Source: Bacteroidales bacterium
GTDB lineage: Bacteria > Bacteroidota > Bacteroidia > Bacteroidales > F082
Assembly: GCA_016284305.1 (NCBI GenBank)
Contig: JAEEON010000058.1
Span: 1-46,835 of the forward strand
Reading direction: 5' to 3'
Length of the DNA stretch: 46,835 nt
In this document: piece after piece, positions 7,162 through 16,378 of the stretch
How the letters are laid out: each line of letters starts with the position of its first letter
Position numbering within the stretch: position 1 is the stretch's first letter
Made by a program: the position numbers and the translations under genes
The notes under the pieces: model-generated
What the model saw: the letters and a program-made list of their open reading frames with translations, nothing else
The model's database searches: none
Told to the model about the DNA's origin: nothing

Positions 7162-7932
7162 ATGAAAACGAAGAAGGAAATTGTTGATAATTGGCTGCCT
7201 AGATACACGGGTTTGCCCTTGGATCAGTTTGGGAAATACATCTTGCTCACCAACTTTCAAGATTACGTCGAGAAATTTGCTGCCTGGCAAGGCGTAGAGG
7301 TTGTGGGACGTGAGAAACCCATGCCCTGTGCCTCGGATGGCGAGATTACCATCATCAACTTCAGCATGGGCAGTGCCAATGCCGCTACCATCATGGACCT
7401 TCTAGGGGCCATCAGTCCCAAGGCAGTCCTGTTCTTGGGTAAATGTGGCGCGGTGCGGAAAAACCATGTGGGCGACTTTATCCTTCCTATCGCCGCTATC
7501 CGTGGTGAAGGAGCTTCAAACGACTACTTCCCGCCTGAGGTTCCAGCACTGCCTGCCTTTAACCTCGAGAAAGCCATCTCCACCACCATCCGCGACTATG
7601 GGCGTGATTACTGGACCGGGACGGTTTACACCACCAATCGGCGAGTGTGGGAACATGACGAGGATTTCAAGGACTACCTTCGTAGAACTCGCTGCTTGGC
7701 CGTCGATATGGAGACAGCCACCTTGTTTACCGTAGGGTTCTTCAATGAGATTCCGACCGGAGCCCTTTTGCTCGTCTCCGATGAACCTATGACCCCCGAA
7801 GGCATCAAGACCGCCGAAAGCGACAAAAAAGTGAGTAGTAACTACGCTGGAGAACATCTGCGCATTGGAGTGGATTCGCTCCGACAACTGATCAACAACG
7901 GGATGACCGTGAAACATTTGAGATTTGACTGA
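7162..7932 (+). CDS. amn: AMP nucleosidase (short Bacteroidota form)
   Basis: The 256-residue enzyme hydrolyses AMP to adenine and ribose 5-phosphate. It has the nucleoside phosphorylase fold: FSMGSANAATIMDLL, VLFLGKCGAVRKNHVGDFIL, the effector/base-binding strand CLAVDMETATLF and LLLVSDEPMTPEG. The length fits the phylum's short form, which lacks the long N-terminal regulatory domain of the enterobacterial enzyme. The start MKTKKEIVDNWL follows the promoter at 7136. Its stop overlaps the next start (TGATG), so it is coupled to holA. Confidence 0.88.
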   Translation: MKTKKEIVDNWLPRYTGLPLDQFGKYILLTNFQDYVEKFAAWQGVEVVGREKPMPCASDGEITIINFSMGSANAATIMDLLGAISPKAVLFLGKCGAVRKNHVGDFILPIAAIRGEGASNDYFPPEVPALPAFNLEKAISTTIRDYGRDYWTGTVYTTNRRVWEHDEDFKDYLRRTRCLAVDMETATLFTVGFFNEIPTGALLLVSDEPMTPEGIKTAESDKKVSSNYAGEHLRIGVDSLRQLINNGMTVKHLRFD

Positions 7933-8936
7933 TGACTTTCGAACAGATTATCTCCGATATCCATAAGAAAAAATACGCCCCGATCTATTTTCTGATGGGG
8001 GACGAACCCTATTTCATCGATATGATCTCCGACACCATCGAGGACGAGGTCCTTGATGAGACTGAAAAGGCGTTCAACCAAATCGTGGTCTATGGCCGTG
8101 ATGTGGATATCGACACTGTGGCCACCCATGCCAAGAGCTACTCCATGATGGGTGGCTATATGGTCGTCATCGTGAAAGAAGCCCAAGACCTGAAGAACAT
8201 TGAGGACTTTGAGAAGTATATCGATGTCATACCCTCAACAACCATTCTGGTTTTCGATTATAAATACAAGAAGCTGGACAAACGCCGTGCCTTGGCTAAG
8301 AAAATTGACAAGGTGGGCGTCCTGTTTGAGTCCAAGAAACTGTATGACAATAACATACCTGGATGGATTCAGGGCTATCTGTCAGAAAAAGGCTACGGCA
8401 TCACCCCAAAAGCCGCTCAGATGTTAGCGGATTTCCTTGGAACAGATCTGCATAAGATCCGTAATGAACTCGAGAAACTGATCATCGCGGTGCCGAGGGC
8501 GAGAACTCTGAATGACGAAGATGTGGAACGTAACATCGGCATCTCCAAAGACTTCAATATCTCTGAGTTGCAAAACGCCTTGGGACGACGTGACGCCCTG
8601 AAGGCTTATCAAATTGTGAATTACTTTGGTGACAACACCAAGGAAAATCCGCTCCTTGTCATAGCCATTGCACTCTATAACTATTTCACCAGGATTCTTA
8701 AAGTGCATTATGCCTCCGACCCATCGCAGAATGCCTTGGCTTCCCAGTTGGGAGTCAACCCGTATTTCGTCCGTGACTATCAAATGGCTGCCCGTAACTA
8801 TAACATCGCTGACTGTGTGCGCTGCATCTCGGTGTTGCGGGAATTCAATCTGAAAGGGGTGGGGTATAACAATGGTGAGACCACCGAAAAGGATCTCTAT
8901 CGGGAGATGGTCTTCAAATTGCTAAACCGAGTCTGA
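7932..8936 (+). CDS. holA: DNA polymerase III delta subunit
   Basis: The 334-residue protein is the clamp-loader delta subunit that opens the sliding clamp. Typical segments are the N-terminal YFLMGDEPYFIDMISDTI, the strand YMVVIVKEAQDLK, TTILVFDYKYKKLDKR, and the helical FLGTDLHKIRNELEKL and ISKDFNISELQNALGRRD. The length is normal. It overlaps the AMP nucleosidase stop. It ends tail to tail with the acyl-CoA synthetase, with no space for a separate terminator. Confidence 0.92.
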   Translation: MTFEQIISDIHKKKYAPIYFLMGDEPYFIDMISDTIEDEVLDETEKAFNQIVVYGRDVDIDTVATHAKSYSMMGGYMVVIVKEAQDLKNIEDFEKYIDVIPSTTILVFDYKYKKLDKRRALAKKIDKVGVLFESKKLYDNNIPGWIQGYLSEKGYGITPKAAQMLADFLGTDLHKIRNELEKLIIAVPRARTLNDEDVERNIGISKDFNISELQNALGRRDALKAYQIVNYFGDNTKENPLLVIAIALYNYFTRILKVHYASDPSQNALASQLGVNPYFVRDYQMAARNYNIADCVRCISVLREFNLKGVGYNNGETTEKDLYREMVFKLLNRV

Positions 8937-10715
8937 TTACTGGAACAGTTTCTCGATTTGTGCTTTGTAGTGACGTTGGATGACGTCGCGGCGGATCTTC
9001 ATGGTGCTAGTGATTTCACCCTTGCCGGAACTCCAGTCGGAAGACAACAATTCAAAACGTTGTACCCGCTCGTAATCGCCTAAGTTTTTGTTGAGTCGAT
9101 CGACCTCCTGACGGATCAAGGTGATGATGGCCTTGTCTTTGATCATCAGCTCGTTGTTGATGAAAGAGAGATTGTTTTCGCGGCACCAGAGGTTCAGCTG
9201 GTCAAAGTTGGGGATGATCAGGGCGGCAGCGAATTTTTGTCCTTCACCGACTACGATGATGGAACTGATGTAGGGAGATTCCATCATGGTGTTCTCCACC
9301 AATGCTGGACTGATATACTTGCCCATGGAGGTCTTGAAGATTTCCTTCACGCGACCGGTCAGGCAAAGGAAGCCTTCTTCATCGATGGTACCCAAGTCGC
9401 CGGTATGGAAATAGCCATCACTGTCGATAACCTCGGCAGTCAACTCGGGAGCCTTGTAGTAGCCTTTCATGACGGTGGTGCCCTTCACCAGGATCTCGCC
9501 GATGTCGGAGATCTTGACATCGACATTCGCCACCGGGAATCCCACAGAGCCGATTTTGATATTGTGCGTCACCGGACTGTTGACGGCAATGACGGGCGAG
9601 GTCTCTGTCAAGCCATAACCTTCCATGACGGGCATCTTCATGGCAGTCAGCAACTTGGAGATCTTGGGCTGGATGCTTGCCCCGCCAAGGATGATGACTT
9701 CGATGCAGTTGCCCAGAGTCTCTCGAATCTGTTTGTAAACCAGTTTGTCGGCGATTTTTAGCTTGAAGTTGTAAAAACCAGTGTTCTGGTGTTTCTCATT
9801 GAACGCATAACCCAGATTGATGGCCCAGTTAAAAATCATCTTCTTGAGGCCTTTGAGCTTCTTTCCTTTCAAAAGCACGGTGGCGTGGATCTTCTCAAGA
9901 AGTCGGGGAATGGTCGTGAAGACATGGGGCTTGACCTCGTTGATGTCGTTGACGATGGTGGCCATGTTCTCGGCATAGTAAACAGTGGCGCCCAAGTTCA
10001 TATATGCCATGACTACCTGACGTTCAAAGATGTGCGACAAGGGAAGGTAGCTGAAGAAACGACATCCCGGCTTTACTTCAAACAAGGTGTCAAGACACTT
10101 GGTGTTGGAGGTTAGGTTGTCGTGAGTGAGCATCACGCCTTTGGGCGTGCCTGTGGTGCCAGAGGTGTAAATCACCGTGGCTAGGTCGTATCGATCCACC
10201 TGTCTCTTGGCTTCCTCTAGCCGTTCCCGACTTACCGATTCGCCTATTTCCATGAAATCATCAAGGCAAAGTGCTCCTTCCAAAGGCTTGATGGAGATGA
10301 CTTTCTGAATGGTGGGAATCTCTGCACGGATGTTCTCGATCTTGCGGAAGATGCTTTGTCCAGAAATGAAGATCAGCTTGGCCTCGGAATGGTTGATGTT
10401 GTATTTGTAGTCACTCTCGCTGATGGTGGTGTAGAGCGGGACGGTGATGCCACCAATCTGCTGGATGCCCCAGTCGATGAAATTCCAATGAGGACAATTG
10501 CGCGAGGAGATGGCTACACGGTCGCCCTTCTGGATGCCTAAGGCAAGCAAAGAGAGACTGATTTTGTCGATGATGGATTGAGACTCTTCGATGGTATATA
10601 CACGCCATTCGCCGTTTTCTTTTTCAGCGAGGACGGTCTTTTCTTTCCCAAATTCCCCGGCTAATCGCGGAAGGGTGTCAAAGGTCCGTAAGGGGGAACC
10701 ATCGTAAATTAACAT
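8937..10715 (-). CDS. Long-chain acyl-CoA synthetase (AMP-forming)
   Basis: This is an ANL-superfamily ligase of about 592 residues that activates fatty acids through an acyl-adenylate. Motifs are YTSGTTGTPKGVMLTHDN (P-loop-like), FFSYLPLSHIFERQ, MEGYGLTETSP, GYFHTGDLGTIDEEGFL and GRVKEIFKTSMGKYISP with the C-terminal catalytic Lys region. It is closest in look to the FadD15/FACL bacterial group with YERVQRFELL near the end. A TTG at 10730 would add five residues, but the promoter box at 10739 would leave almost no leader, so I prefer ATG 10715. Confidence 0.88.
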   Translation of the reverse strand: MLIYDGSPLRTFDTLPRLAGEFGKEKTVLAEKENGEWRVYTIEESQSIIDKISLSLLALGIQKGDRVAISSRNCPHWNFIDWGIQQIGGITVPLYTTISESDYKYNINHSEAKLIFISGQSIFRKIENIRAEIPTIQKVISIKPLEGALCLDDFMEIGESVSRERLEEAKRQVDRYDLATVIYTSGTTGTPKGVMLTHDNLTSNTKCLDTLFEVKPGCRFFSYLPLSHIFERQVVMAYMNLGATVYYAENMATIVNDINEVKPHVFTTIPRLLEKIHATVLLKGKKLKGLKKMIFNWAINLGYAFNEKHQNTGFYNFKLKIADKLVYKQIRETLGNCIEVIILGGASIQPKISKLLTAMKMPVMEGYGLTETSPVIAVNSPVTHNIKIGSVGFPVANVDVKISDIGEILVKGTTVMKGYYKAPELTAEVIDSDGYFHTGDLGTIDEEGFLCLTGRVKEIFKTSMGKYISPALVENTMMESPYISSIIVVGEGQKFAAALIIPNFDQLNLWCRENNLSFINNELMIKDKAIITLIRQEVDRLNKNLGDYERVQRFELLSSDWSSGKGEITSTMKIRRDVIQRHYKAQIEKLFQ

Positions 10716-10738
10716 GCCGTTTTCAATCAAATGAGCGG

Positions 10739-10746
10739 CAAAACTA
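10739..10746 (-). promoter_or_regulatory. -7 box for the acyl-CoA synthetase
   Basis: The minus strand reads TAGTTTTG, 23 bp upstream of ATG 10715. A weaker divergent box TACCTTCG at 10760 precedes dtd. Confidence 0.5.
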
Positions 10747-10780
10747 CAAAATATTTCATTACCTTCGCAAAAATTTTCTT

Positions 10781-11233
10781 ATGCGAGTAGTAGCACAACG
10801 GGTAAGTCGAGCTTCGGTGACCATCGAAGGTAAGGTAAAATCGAGCATTGGGCTCGGTATGATGATTCTTCTTGGAATTGAAGAAGCTGATAATGAGGAA
10901 GATGTGGATTGGCTCTGCGGCAAGCTGAACAAATTGCGCATTTTTGCCGATGAACACGACTCCATGAATTTCGATATCAACCAAGTGGATGGCGCTTTCC
11001 TGGTGGTGAGTCAATTTACCCTTCATGCCCTGACCAAAAAAGGCAATCGCCCTAGTTTTATTCGCGCTGCACGACCCGAACAAGCCATCCCTCTGTATGA
11101 ATTGTTCCTAAAACGACTTGCCGAAATATCAGGACGTGATGTACAAAGCGGAGAATTTGGCGCCATGATGGCCGTCGAACTTATCAACGATGGCCCCGTC
11201 ACCATCATCATGGACTCGAAACGACGGGAGTGA
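10781..11233 (+). CDS. dtd: D-aminoacyl-tRNA deacylase
   Basis: The 150-residue DTD frees tRNAs mischarged with D-amino acids or glycine. It has MRVVAQRVSRASVTIEG at the N terminus, the catalytic SQFTLHA motif, NRPSFIRAARPEQA and the NDGPVTI (Gly-cisPro) motif that enforces chirality. The length and order are those of the family. It leads the group dtd-rbfA-lolE-like, and rbfA has an extra promoter. Confidence 0.95.
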   Translation: MRVVAQRVSRASVTIEGKVKSSIGLGMMILLGIEEADNEEDVDWLCGKLNKLRIFADEHDSMNFDINQVDGAFLVVSQFTLHALTKKGNRPSFIRAARPEQAIPLYELFLKRLAEISGRDVQSGEFGAMMAVELINDGPVTIIMDSKRRE

Positions 11234-11248
11234 TAAATATTAATTCGC

Positions 11249-11256
11249 TATCTTTG
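11249..11256 (+). promoter_or_regulatory. -7 box for rbfA
   Basis: TATCTTTG lies 24 bp upstream of the rbfA ATG. Confidence 0.6.
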
Positions 11257-11279
11257 CACCCATCAAATAACATGTTTTT

Positions 11280-11624
11280 ATGGACGGAAAACGATTAGAT
11301 AGAGTTAATAAACTGATACTCAAAGAGTTAGGAGATATTTTCCAAAAAGAACTCAAGCCTAAGGTGTCTTCACTGATGATTACGGTGACTCATGTGAAAG
11401 TGACCTCCGATCTTGGTTATGCCAACGTTTATCTTAGCATCTTTGGCGTTGATGACAAGAAAAAGGTGGTGGAAGAGGTGAACCAAAACGCCAGGGCCAT
11501 TAGGGGACTGTTGGGCAACCGCATTCGCCATCAGATGAGGGTCGTTCCTGAGTTGCGCTTCTTCGAGGATGACTCCTTGGATTATATCGAAAACATTGAC
11601 AACCTGTTGCATCCCGACAAGTGA
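11280..11624 (+). CDS. rbfA: 30S ribosome-binding factor RbfA
   Basis: The 114-residue KH-like protein matures the 16S rRNA 5' end and 30S subunits. It shows RLDRVNKLILKELGDIF, the strand MITVTHVKVTSDLGYANVYL, and RHQMRVVPELRFFEDDSL near the end. The stop TGA overlaps the GTG start of the next gene as GTGA. Confidence 0.93.
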   Translation: MDGKRLDRVNKLILKELGDIFQKELKPKVSSLMITVTHVKVTSDLGYANVYLSIFGVDDKKKVVEEVNQNARAIRGLLGNRIRHQMRVVPELRFFEDDSLDYIENIDNLLHPDK

Positions 11625-12862
11625 GACTGCCCCTGTTCATAGCGAACCGTTACCTGTTGGCCAAAAAGAGCCACAACCTCATTAATATCATCACTTGGAT
11701 TTCCATTATCGGTATTAGTGTGGCTTCATTTGCACTCATTGTGGTGCTCTCGGCTTTCAATGGCCTCGAGAAGGTGATTTCCGAAATGAACAATCGGCTC
11801 ACTCCTGACATGCAAATCACTCCTGTCAAGGGGAAGACCATCGACTTGACTTCCTTTCCAGTGTCAAAGTTGAAGGAGATACAAGGGGTTGAATTTGTAG
11901 TGCCCACTTTGGTTGAAGACGCCCTTTTGCGTGCCAACGACAAACAGCATATCGGTCAGGTGAAAGGGGTTGGTCTGGAGTATGAGCAAGTTGGACGTCT
12001 CAGGGAGGTGGTTTTCAATAGTGATGCCTTGATGCTCTCCGATGGGGAGCATGATTTTGCGATTCCAGGTGCTGGCGTGGCATGGTTTCTCGGGGTGAAC
12101 GCACATGATCCCTTTGCGATGATACGAGTCTATGTCCCCAAACGAGGCAACGCCTCATTGATGAACCTTGAAAGTGGCTTTAACTCCGATGTGATAACCG
12201 TTCGCAGCGTTTTCTCCACCGAGCAGGAACAAGATGAAAAACTGGTACTTGTTCCCTTTGATTGGCTTTCTGAACTGCTTGAATATGAGGATAAAGCCAA
12301 TAATGTGGAGCTCTTCCTGACTTCTAAAGCCGATGCCAGTCGGGTGAAGAAGGAGGTGAAGGCTGTACTCGGAACGGAGTTCACGGTGAAAAACCAACAG
12401 GAACAGCAGGAGACTTTATATAAAGTCATGCGTTCGGAAAAATGGGCGGTCTATATCATTCTTACCTTCATTTTGATCCTCTCCACCTTCAATGTGGTAG
12501 GATCGTTGTCGATACTGATGATCGACAAGCGCAAGGACACCCAGATTTTAAAGTCGATGGGTGCTGACAAACGATTGATACACCGTATCTTCATGAATGA
12601 AGGTTTGCTTATCTCGGTGGCAGGAGGCCTTATCGGGTTGTTGTTGGGAGTGATTTTGGTGTTGATCCAACAGCGATTTGGTCTCGTGAAATTCGGTACG
12701 GGAGGCAACTACGTTGTGGATGTTTATCCAGTCATGCTGAAAATCCGAGATGTGTTACTGATTTTCGCTACCATCATCGTGGTGGGATGCACCTCGGCTT
12801 TCCTTACGGTTCGTCATGCGATGAAGCAGGAGATGCCCCAATCTTATTCGTCAGCGCAATAA
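11621..12862 (+). CDS. LolC/LolE-family lipoprotein-releasing ABC permease
   Basis: The 413-residue inner-membrane protein has the FtsX/MacB-type layout: one N-terminal membrane helix (IITWISIIGISVASFALIVV), a large periplasmic domain from about 45 to 270, and three C-terminal helices around 275-400. The YLLAKKSHNLINIITWIS segment is typical of LolC/E, which extracts lipoproteins with LolD and passes them to LolA. No LolD ATPase lies nearby. The start is GTG, coupled to rbfA. The last 59 bases lie in a 66-bp segment repeated downstream of ksgA. Confidence 0.87.
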   Translation: MRLPLFIANRYLLAKKSHNLINIITWISIIGISVASFALIVVLSAFNGLEKVISEMNNRLTPDMQITPVKGKTIDLTSFPVSKLKEIQGVEFVVPTLVEDALLRANDKQHIGQVKGVGLEYEQVGRLREVVFNSDALMLSDGEHDFAIPGAGVAWFLGVNAHDPFAMIRVYVPKRGNASLMNLESGFNSDVITVRSVFSTEQEQDEKLVLVPFDWLSELLEYEDKANNVELFLTSKADASRVKKEVKAVLGTEFTVKNQQEQQETLYKVMRSEKWAVYIILTFILILSTFNVVGSLSILMIDKRKDTQILKSMGADKRLIHRIFMNEGLLISVAGGLIGLLLGVILVLIQQRFGLVKFGTGGNYVVDVYPVMLKIRDVLLIFATIIVVGCTSAFLTVRHAMKQEMPQSYSSAQ

Positions 12863-12869
12863 ATTCATT
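12804..12869. repeat. Left copy of a 66-bp direct repeat flanking the 1125-residue gene
   Basis: 64 of 66 bases match 16313-16378. This copy holds the last codons of the lolE-like gene and runs 7 bp past its stop. The two mismatches are at 12854 and 12855. Confidence 0.92.
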
Positions 12870-15800
12870 CTTTCATGACTTTGGCGGTCGGTGTCACTTG
12901 GGTGAAAACCGCCTTGTCTCCAGCAGCCACGGCCTTCACGAACACGGCGGTGCAGGGTGGGATGGGTGTGGTGGCCGGGATGGGTTCTGGGTTGAGGCCT
13001 GTGCCGTTGGAGCTCATTACATAATACTCCCTGTCGAGGGTCGCGTCGCTGTTGAACGGGTTGCCCACCAGGTTCCAGCATTTCCTTTCGTCTGTTGAGT
13101 CATAGATCAGTGTGACCTCGCCGTTGCCGGTATATGGCATGCCGATGAAGGTGAGTGTCACATTGTCAGCATTGGCGTAGAGGTAGCCTTTGCCTGCTTC
13201 GAGCATGAAGACGCTATCGGCTTTGTAGTTCTCCCATTCGTTTCCTTCGTGAGAGGGGTTGAATCGGTAGAGGTCGTAGCGTGCGGCATTGTCGGGAATC
13301 ATGTTGCCGACTGTGGCGGGATCGATGGCGTCGAGTAGTGGGGAGGCGATGAGGTGCCAGCCGCCATTGTCCGTGCCGTAACCCGCTATGGGTAGGGTGA
13401 TGCTTGGCAGGGCTTCCCATTTCGCGTAGAGCGTGACGTTGGCGATGGTGTCGGCCAGGTTGCTCACGCTTTCCTCGTTGTCATACACCTTTGGTCCTTC
13501 GGCGGTGTTGGCCCATCCTTGGAACGAGTGACCCGAGTAGGTGAAACTGTTGGCGGTGAGGTGTTGCGCCACGTTATACATAAAACTTTGGTTGTCCATC
13601 GTGCCGGTGCCGCCGTTGGCGTCGAAGGCGACAGTGTAGGGGAAGGTGACGAAGGGACTTTGGGTGATGAAGCCGGTCCCCACCCCGCCGATGGTGACGG
13701 TGCCGCAGGTGCTGTCCGAATCTCCTGCACCAATGGCGTTGTTGTAGTCTTGGCCAGCTGTGGCGATGACGCGGGTCACGCCGTTGGTGATGATGATGTC
13801 GCCGCAAGAGGAATGCCAGTAGCCGCTTCCGATGCCCGCAGCATTGTCGCCGCCAGTGGCTGTGACGGTGCCGCCGCTGATGGTGATGTTGCCGCAAGAG
13901 GAATTACATCCGCTGCCGATGCCCGCTGCCGATTGTCCACCAGTGGCTGTGACGGTGCCGCCGCTAATGGCGATGTTGTCGCAAGAGGAAGGCCATCCGC
14001 TGCCGATGCCGGCACCTCTATACCCACCAGTGGCCGTAATGGTGCCACCGCTGATGGTGATGTTGCCGCAAGAGGAAGCCCTTCCGCTGCCGATGCCCGC
14101 GGCAAGTTCACCGCCAGTAGCGTTGACGATGCCGCCATTGATGGTGATGTTGCCGCAAGAAGAATAATAATATCCGCTGCCGATGCCCGCGGCATATTGA
14201 CTGCCAGTGGCCGTGACGGTGCCGTCACTGATGGTGACGGTGCCGCAAGAGGAACTCCGTCCGCTGCCGATGCCCGCGGCATTTTGACCGCCAATGGCCG
14301 TGACGTTGCCGCCGCTGATGGTGATGTTGCCGCAAGAGGAACTCCGTCCGCTGCCGATGCCCGCAGAGCTATTACCGCCAGTGGCATTGAGCGTGCCGTT
14401 GCCTTGGAGGGTGAGGGTATGGCCTTGGGGTACGTAAATGCCCGGATTGTTCATTCCCCCCTTCACGCTGTTGGTCGTGCCTTCGGCCAAAACGATGATG
14501 GCATCGCCCAAGCAGGTGATGCCTGGCCACCGGTGGTTGTCGTCTTCAAGGATGGTGGTGATGTCCACGCTGCTGAAGGTCACCGTGGCGCCATCGGCAA
14601 TGAAAACATGGGTGTGGGCACCGCCTATGCCAGTGAGGGTGTCGCCGTCATGGAGTACGATCTCTCCAGGTATCGACCCTACAAATACCCATTTCGCATA
14701 GAGCGTCACGGTAGCGTTAGGAGTTTGGGTTAGGTTGATGACGCTCTGCCCGTCGTCATAGACTTTCGGCCCGTCGGGCGAGGTGGCCCATCCTTCGAAT
14801 GCGTAGTACGACGTACGGCTGTAGTTGTTGATGAAAAGGTTATCTGTCACGTTGTACATGAAACTCTGGTTGTTCATCGAGCCTGTGCCACCGTTGGCGT
14901 TGAAGACGACGGTGTAGGGAAAAGTGACGAAGGGACTTTGTGTGATGAAACCGGTCTCGGTGCCGTTGATGTAGATGCTCTGGCAGGTGCTACCATTACC
15001 ACCCGCACCAATGGCGTTGTCGCAGCCCGTGCCTTTTGTGGCGGTAACGCGGGTCACCGTATTGTGAATGAAGATATACCAGCAATCGGAATGGTTATTG
15101 CCACTGCCGATGCCCGCGGCATATTGACCGCCCGTGGCGTTGACGGTGCCACCCCTGATGCTGATGGAGCCGCAAGAGCAGTTATCGCTGCCACTGCCGA
15201 TGCCCGCGGCATATTGACCGCCGGTGGCGTTGACGGTGCCGCCATTGATGGTGATGTTGCCACATGAGGAAAGGTTGTAGCTGCCGATGCCCGCCGCATA
15301 CTGAGTTCCAGTGGCGTTAAGCGTACCGTTGCCTTGGAGCGTTAGAGTCTTGTATTCGGCTACATGGATGCCGGAACTTTGATATCCTCCCTTCACGTTG
15401 TTGGTCGTGCTTTCCCCTAAAGTGATGGTGGCATCGCCCAAGCAACTGATACCCGGCCATTGGTGGCTATCGTTGTTGGCAATGGAAGTGATGTCCACAC
15501 CGCTTAAGGTCACGGTGGCGCCATCGGCGATGGTGACGTGGGTATTGGCACCACCTGTTCCAGTAAGGATGTGGCCATTAAGGAGTTGCACGTTTCCACT
15601 ACCCGAGCATAGGGTCACCACGTTGGCCCCCGAGGTGGTGGTGAGGTGCATGTAGATGTAGGCCGAGTTGGAGCCGCAGCCTGTGTTGAGGTCGTAGCCA
15701 GTGCTGCCACCGTTTTCGCCTACCGCACCGTTTTGGGTGTTGTTGAAGGTGATGCCGGTGACGCCGTGGTTGTTCGAAAGGACGTCCTTGGTGTAGTAGA

Positions 15801-16242
15801 GGAAGATGTAGGCGCTGCCCGATCCGCAGCCCGCGTTCAGGTCACCGTGGCCACTGACGAAGCTGTCGCTTCCTTGGCATGGGGCAAGGTAGTAGGTGCG
15901 CCCTTCGTAGGTCAGGTTGTCGGGCGGATTGGCACCCGTCCTGATGTAGAAACCGGTGATGGGTGTGCCGCTGTTGCCCGAGCTACTCTGCTTCTTGTAA
16001 AGCAGGTGGATGTATGCGCTGCCGGAGCCGCAGTCCTTGTTTAGGTCATAGTTGATGTCCGTCCAGCCCTGCCCTTGCAGGTTCTGTATCAGGCTGTTGA
16101 ACTGGCTTTGGTTGCTGTTGCCAGCGACCATCACGTCGGTGATGAAGTCCGTGGCCGAGGCCGTGAGGGTCGTGGTGAGGATGACGAACAGTGCCATGGC
16201 TGTCCGCAGGAAGGCATTATGGAGTAAGGCTATGGTTTTCAT
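12865..16242 (-). CDS. Large secreted repeat protein with MABP-like, beta-repeat and InlB B-repeat modules
   Basis: The 1125-residue protein has a signal peptide (about residues 1-30, ending ASA). Residues about 30-205 hold three repeats of the type DLNxxCGSGSAYIxLxYxK, as in MABP-like domains. Then come two homologous halves, each starting with a GD(T/L)TGxGGAxTHVxIADGATVT segment, followed by 30-residue units with AAGIGSG and SSCGNITI (three in the first half, seven in the second), and each closed by an InlB B-repeat with NANGGTGSMNN or DANGGTGTMDN and VTLYAKW. The last 200 residues hold GWHLIASPL and CWNLVGNPF, a region usually followed by a sorting domain. None is present, so the 3' end may be truncated where the flanking repeat begins. 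It may be a surface adhesin, by analogy only. Confidence 0.8.
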   Translation of the reverse strand: MKTIALLHNAFLRTAMALFVILTTTLTASATDFITDVMVAGNSNQSQFNSLIQNLQGQGWTDINYDLNKDCGSGSAYIHLLYKKQSSSGNSGTPITGFYIRTGANPPDNLTYEGRTYYLAPCQGSDSFVSGHGDLNAGCGSGSAYIFLYYTKDVLSNNHGVTGITFNNTQNGAVGENGGSTGYDLNTGCGSNSAYIYMHLTTTSGANVVTLCSGSGNVQLLNGHILTGTGGANTHVTIADGATVTLSGVDITSIANNDSHQWPGISCLGDATITLGESTTNNVKGGYQSSGIHVAEYKTLTLQGNGTLNATGTQYAAGIGSYNLSSCGNITINGGTVNATGGQYAAGIGSGSDNCSCGSISIRGGTVNATGGQYAAGIGSGNNHSDCWYIFIHNTVTRVTATKGTGCDNAIGAGGNGSTCQSIYINGTETGFITQSPFVTFPYTVVFNANGGTGSMNNQSFMYNVTDNLFINNYSRTSYYAFEGWATSPDGPKVYDDGQSVINLTQTPNATVTLYAKWVFVGSIPGEIVLHDGDTLTGIGGAHTHVFIADGATVTFSSVDITTILEDDNHRWPGITCLGDAIIVLAEGTTNSVKGGMNNPGIYVPQGHTLTLQGNGTLNATGGNSSAGIGSGRSSSCGNITISGGNVTAIGGQNAAGIGSGRSSSCGTVTISDGTVTATGSQYAAGIGSGYYYSSCGNITINGGIVNATGGELAAGIGSGRASSCGNITISGGTITATGGYRGAGIGSGWPSSCDNIAISGGTVTATGGQSAAGIGSGCNSSCGNITISGGTVTATGGDNAAGIGSGYWHSSCGDIIITNGVTRVIATAGQDYNNAIGAGDSDSTCGTVTIGGVGTGFITQSPFVTFPYTVAFDANGGTGTMDNQSFMYNVAQHLTANSFTYSGHSFQGWANTAEGPKVYDNEESVSNLADTIANVTLYAKWEALPSITLPIAGYGTDNGGWHLIASPLLDAIDPATVGNMIPDNAARYDLYRFNPSHEGNEWENYKADSVFMLEAGKGYLYANADNVTLTFIGMPYTGNGEVTLIYDSTDERKCWNLVGNPFNSDATLDREYYVMSSNGTGLNPEPIPATTPIPPCTAVFVKAVAAGDKAVFTQVTPTAKVMKE

Positions 16243-16261
16243 TGGTTATGAGTATTTTCAG

Positions 16262-16269
16262 CAAATATA
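16262..16269 (-). promoter_or_regulatory. -7 box for the repeat-protein gene
   Basis: The minus strand reads TATATTTG 20 bp upstream of the ATG. It lies between the gene and the right flanking repeat, so the inserted segment carries its own promoter. Confidence 0.65.
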
Positions 16270-16312
16270 GCAAAAATACGTCAATCAAAGAAAAAAACAA
16301 GTTTTTCATTTT

Positions 16313-16378
16313 TTACGGTTCGTCATGCGATGAAGCAGGAGATGCCCCAATCTTATTCGTCAATGCAATAAATTCATT
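16313..16378. repeat. Right copy of the 66-bp direct repeat
   Basis: This copy spans exactly the last 21 codons and stop of ksgA. Its two differences from the left copy are synonymous for ksgA (GCA TTG against GCG CTG) but would change one residue in the lolE frame. Confidence 0.92.

Noticed and set aside
13519..14733. A 404-codon plus-strand frame and several antisense frames
   Set aside because: They are translations of the repetitive beta-repeat codons on the opposite strand, giving low-complexity Ala/Asp/Gly-rich sequence without a domain.
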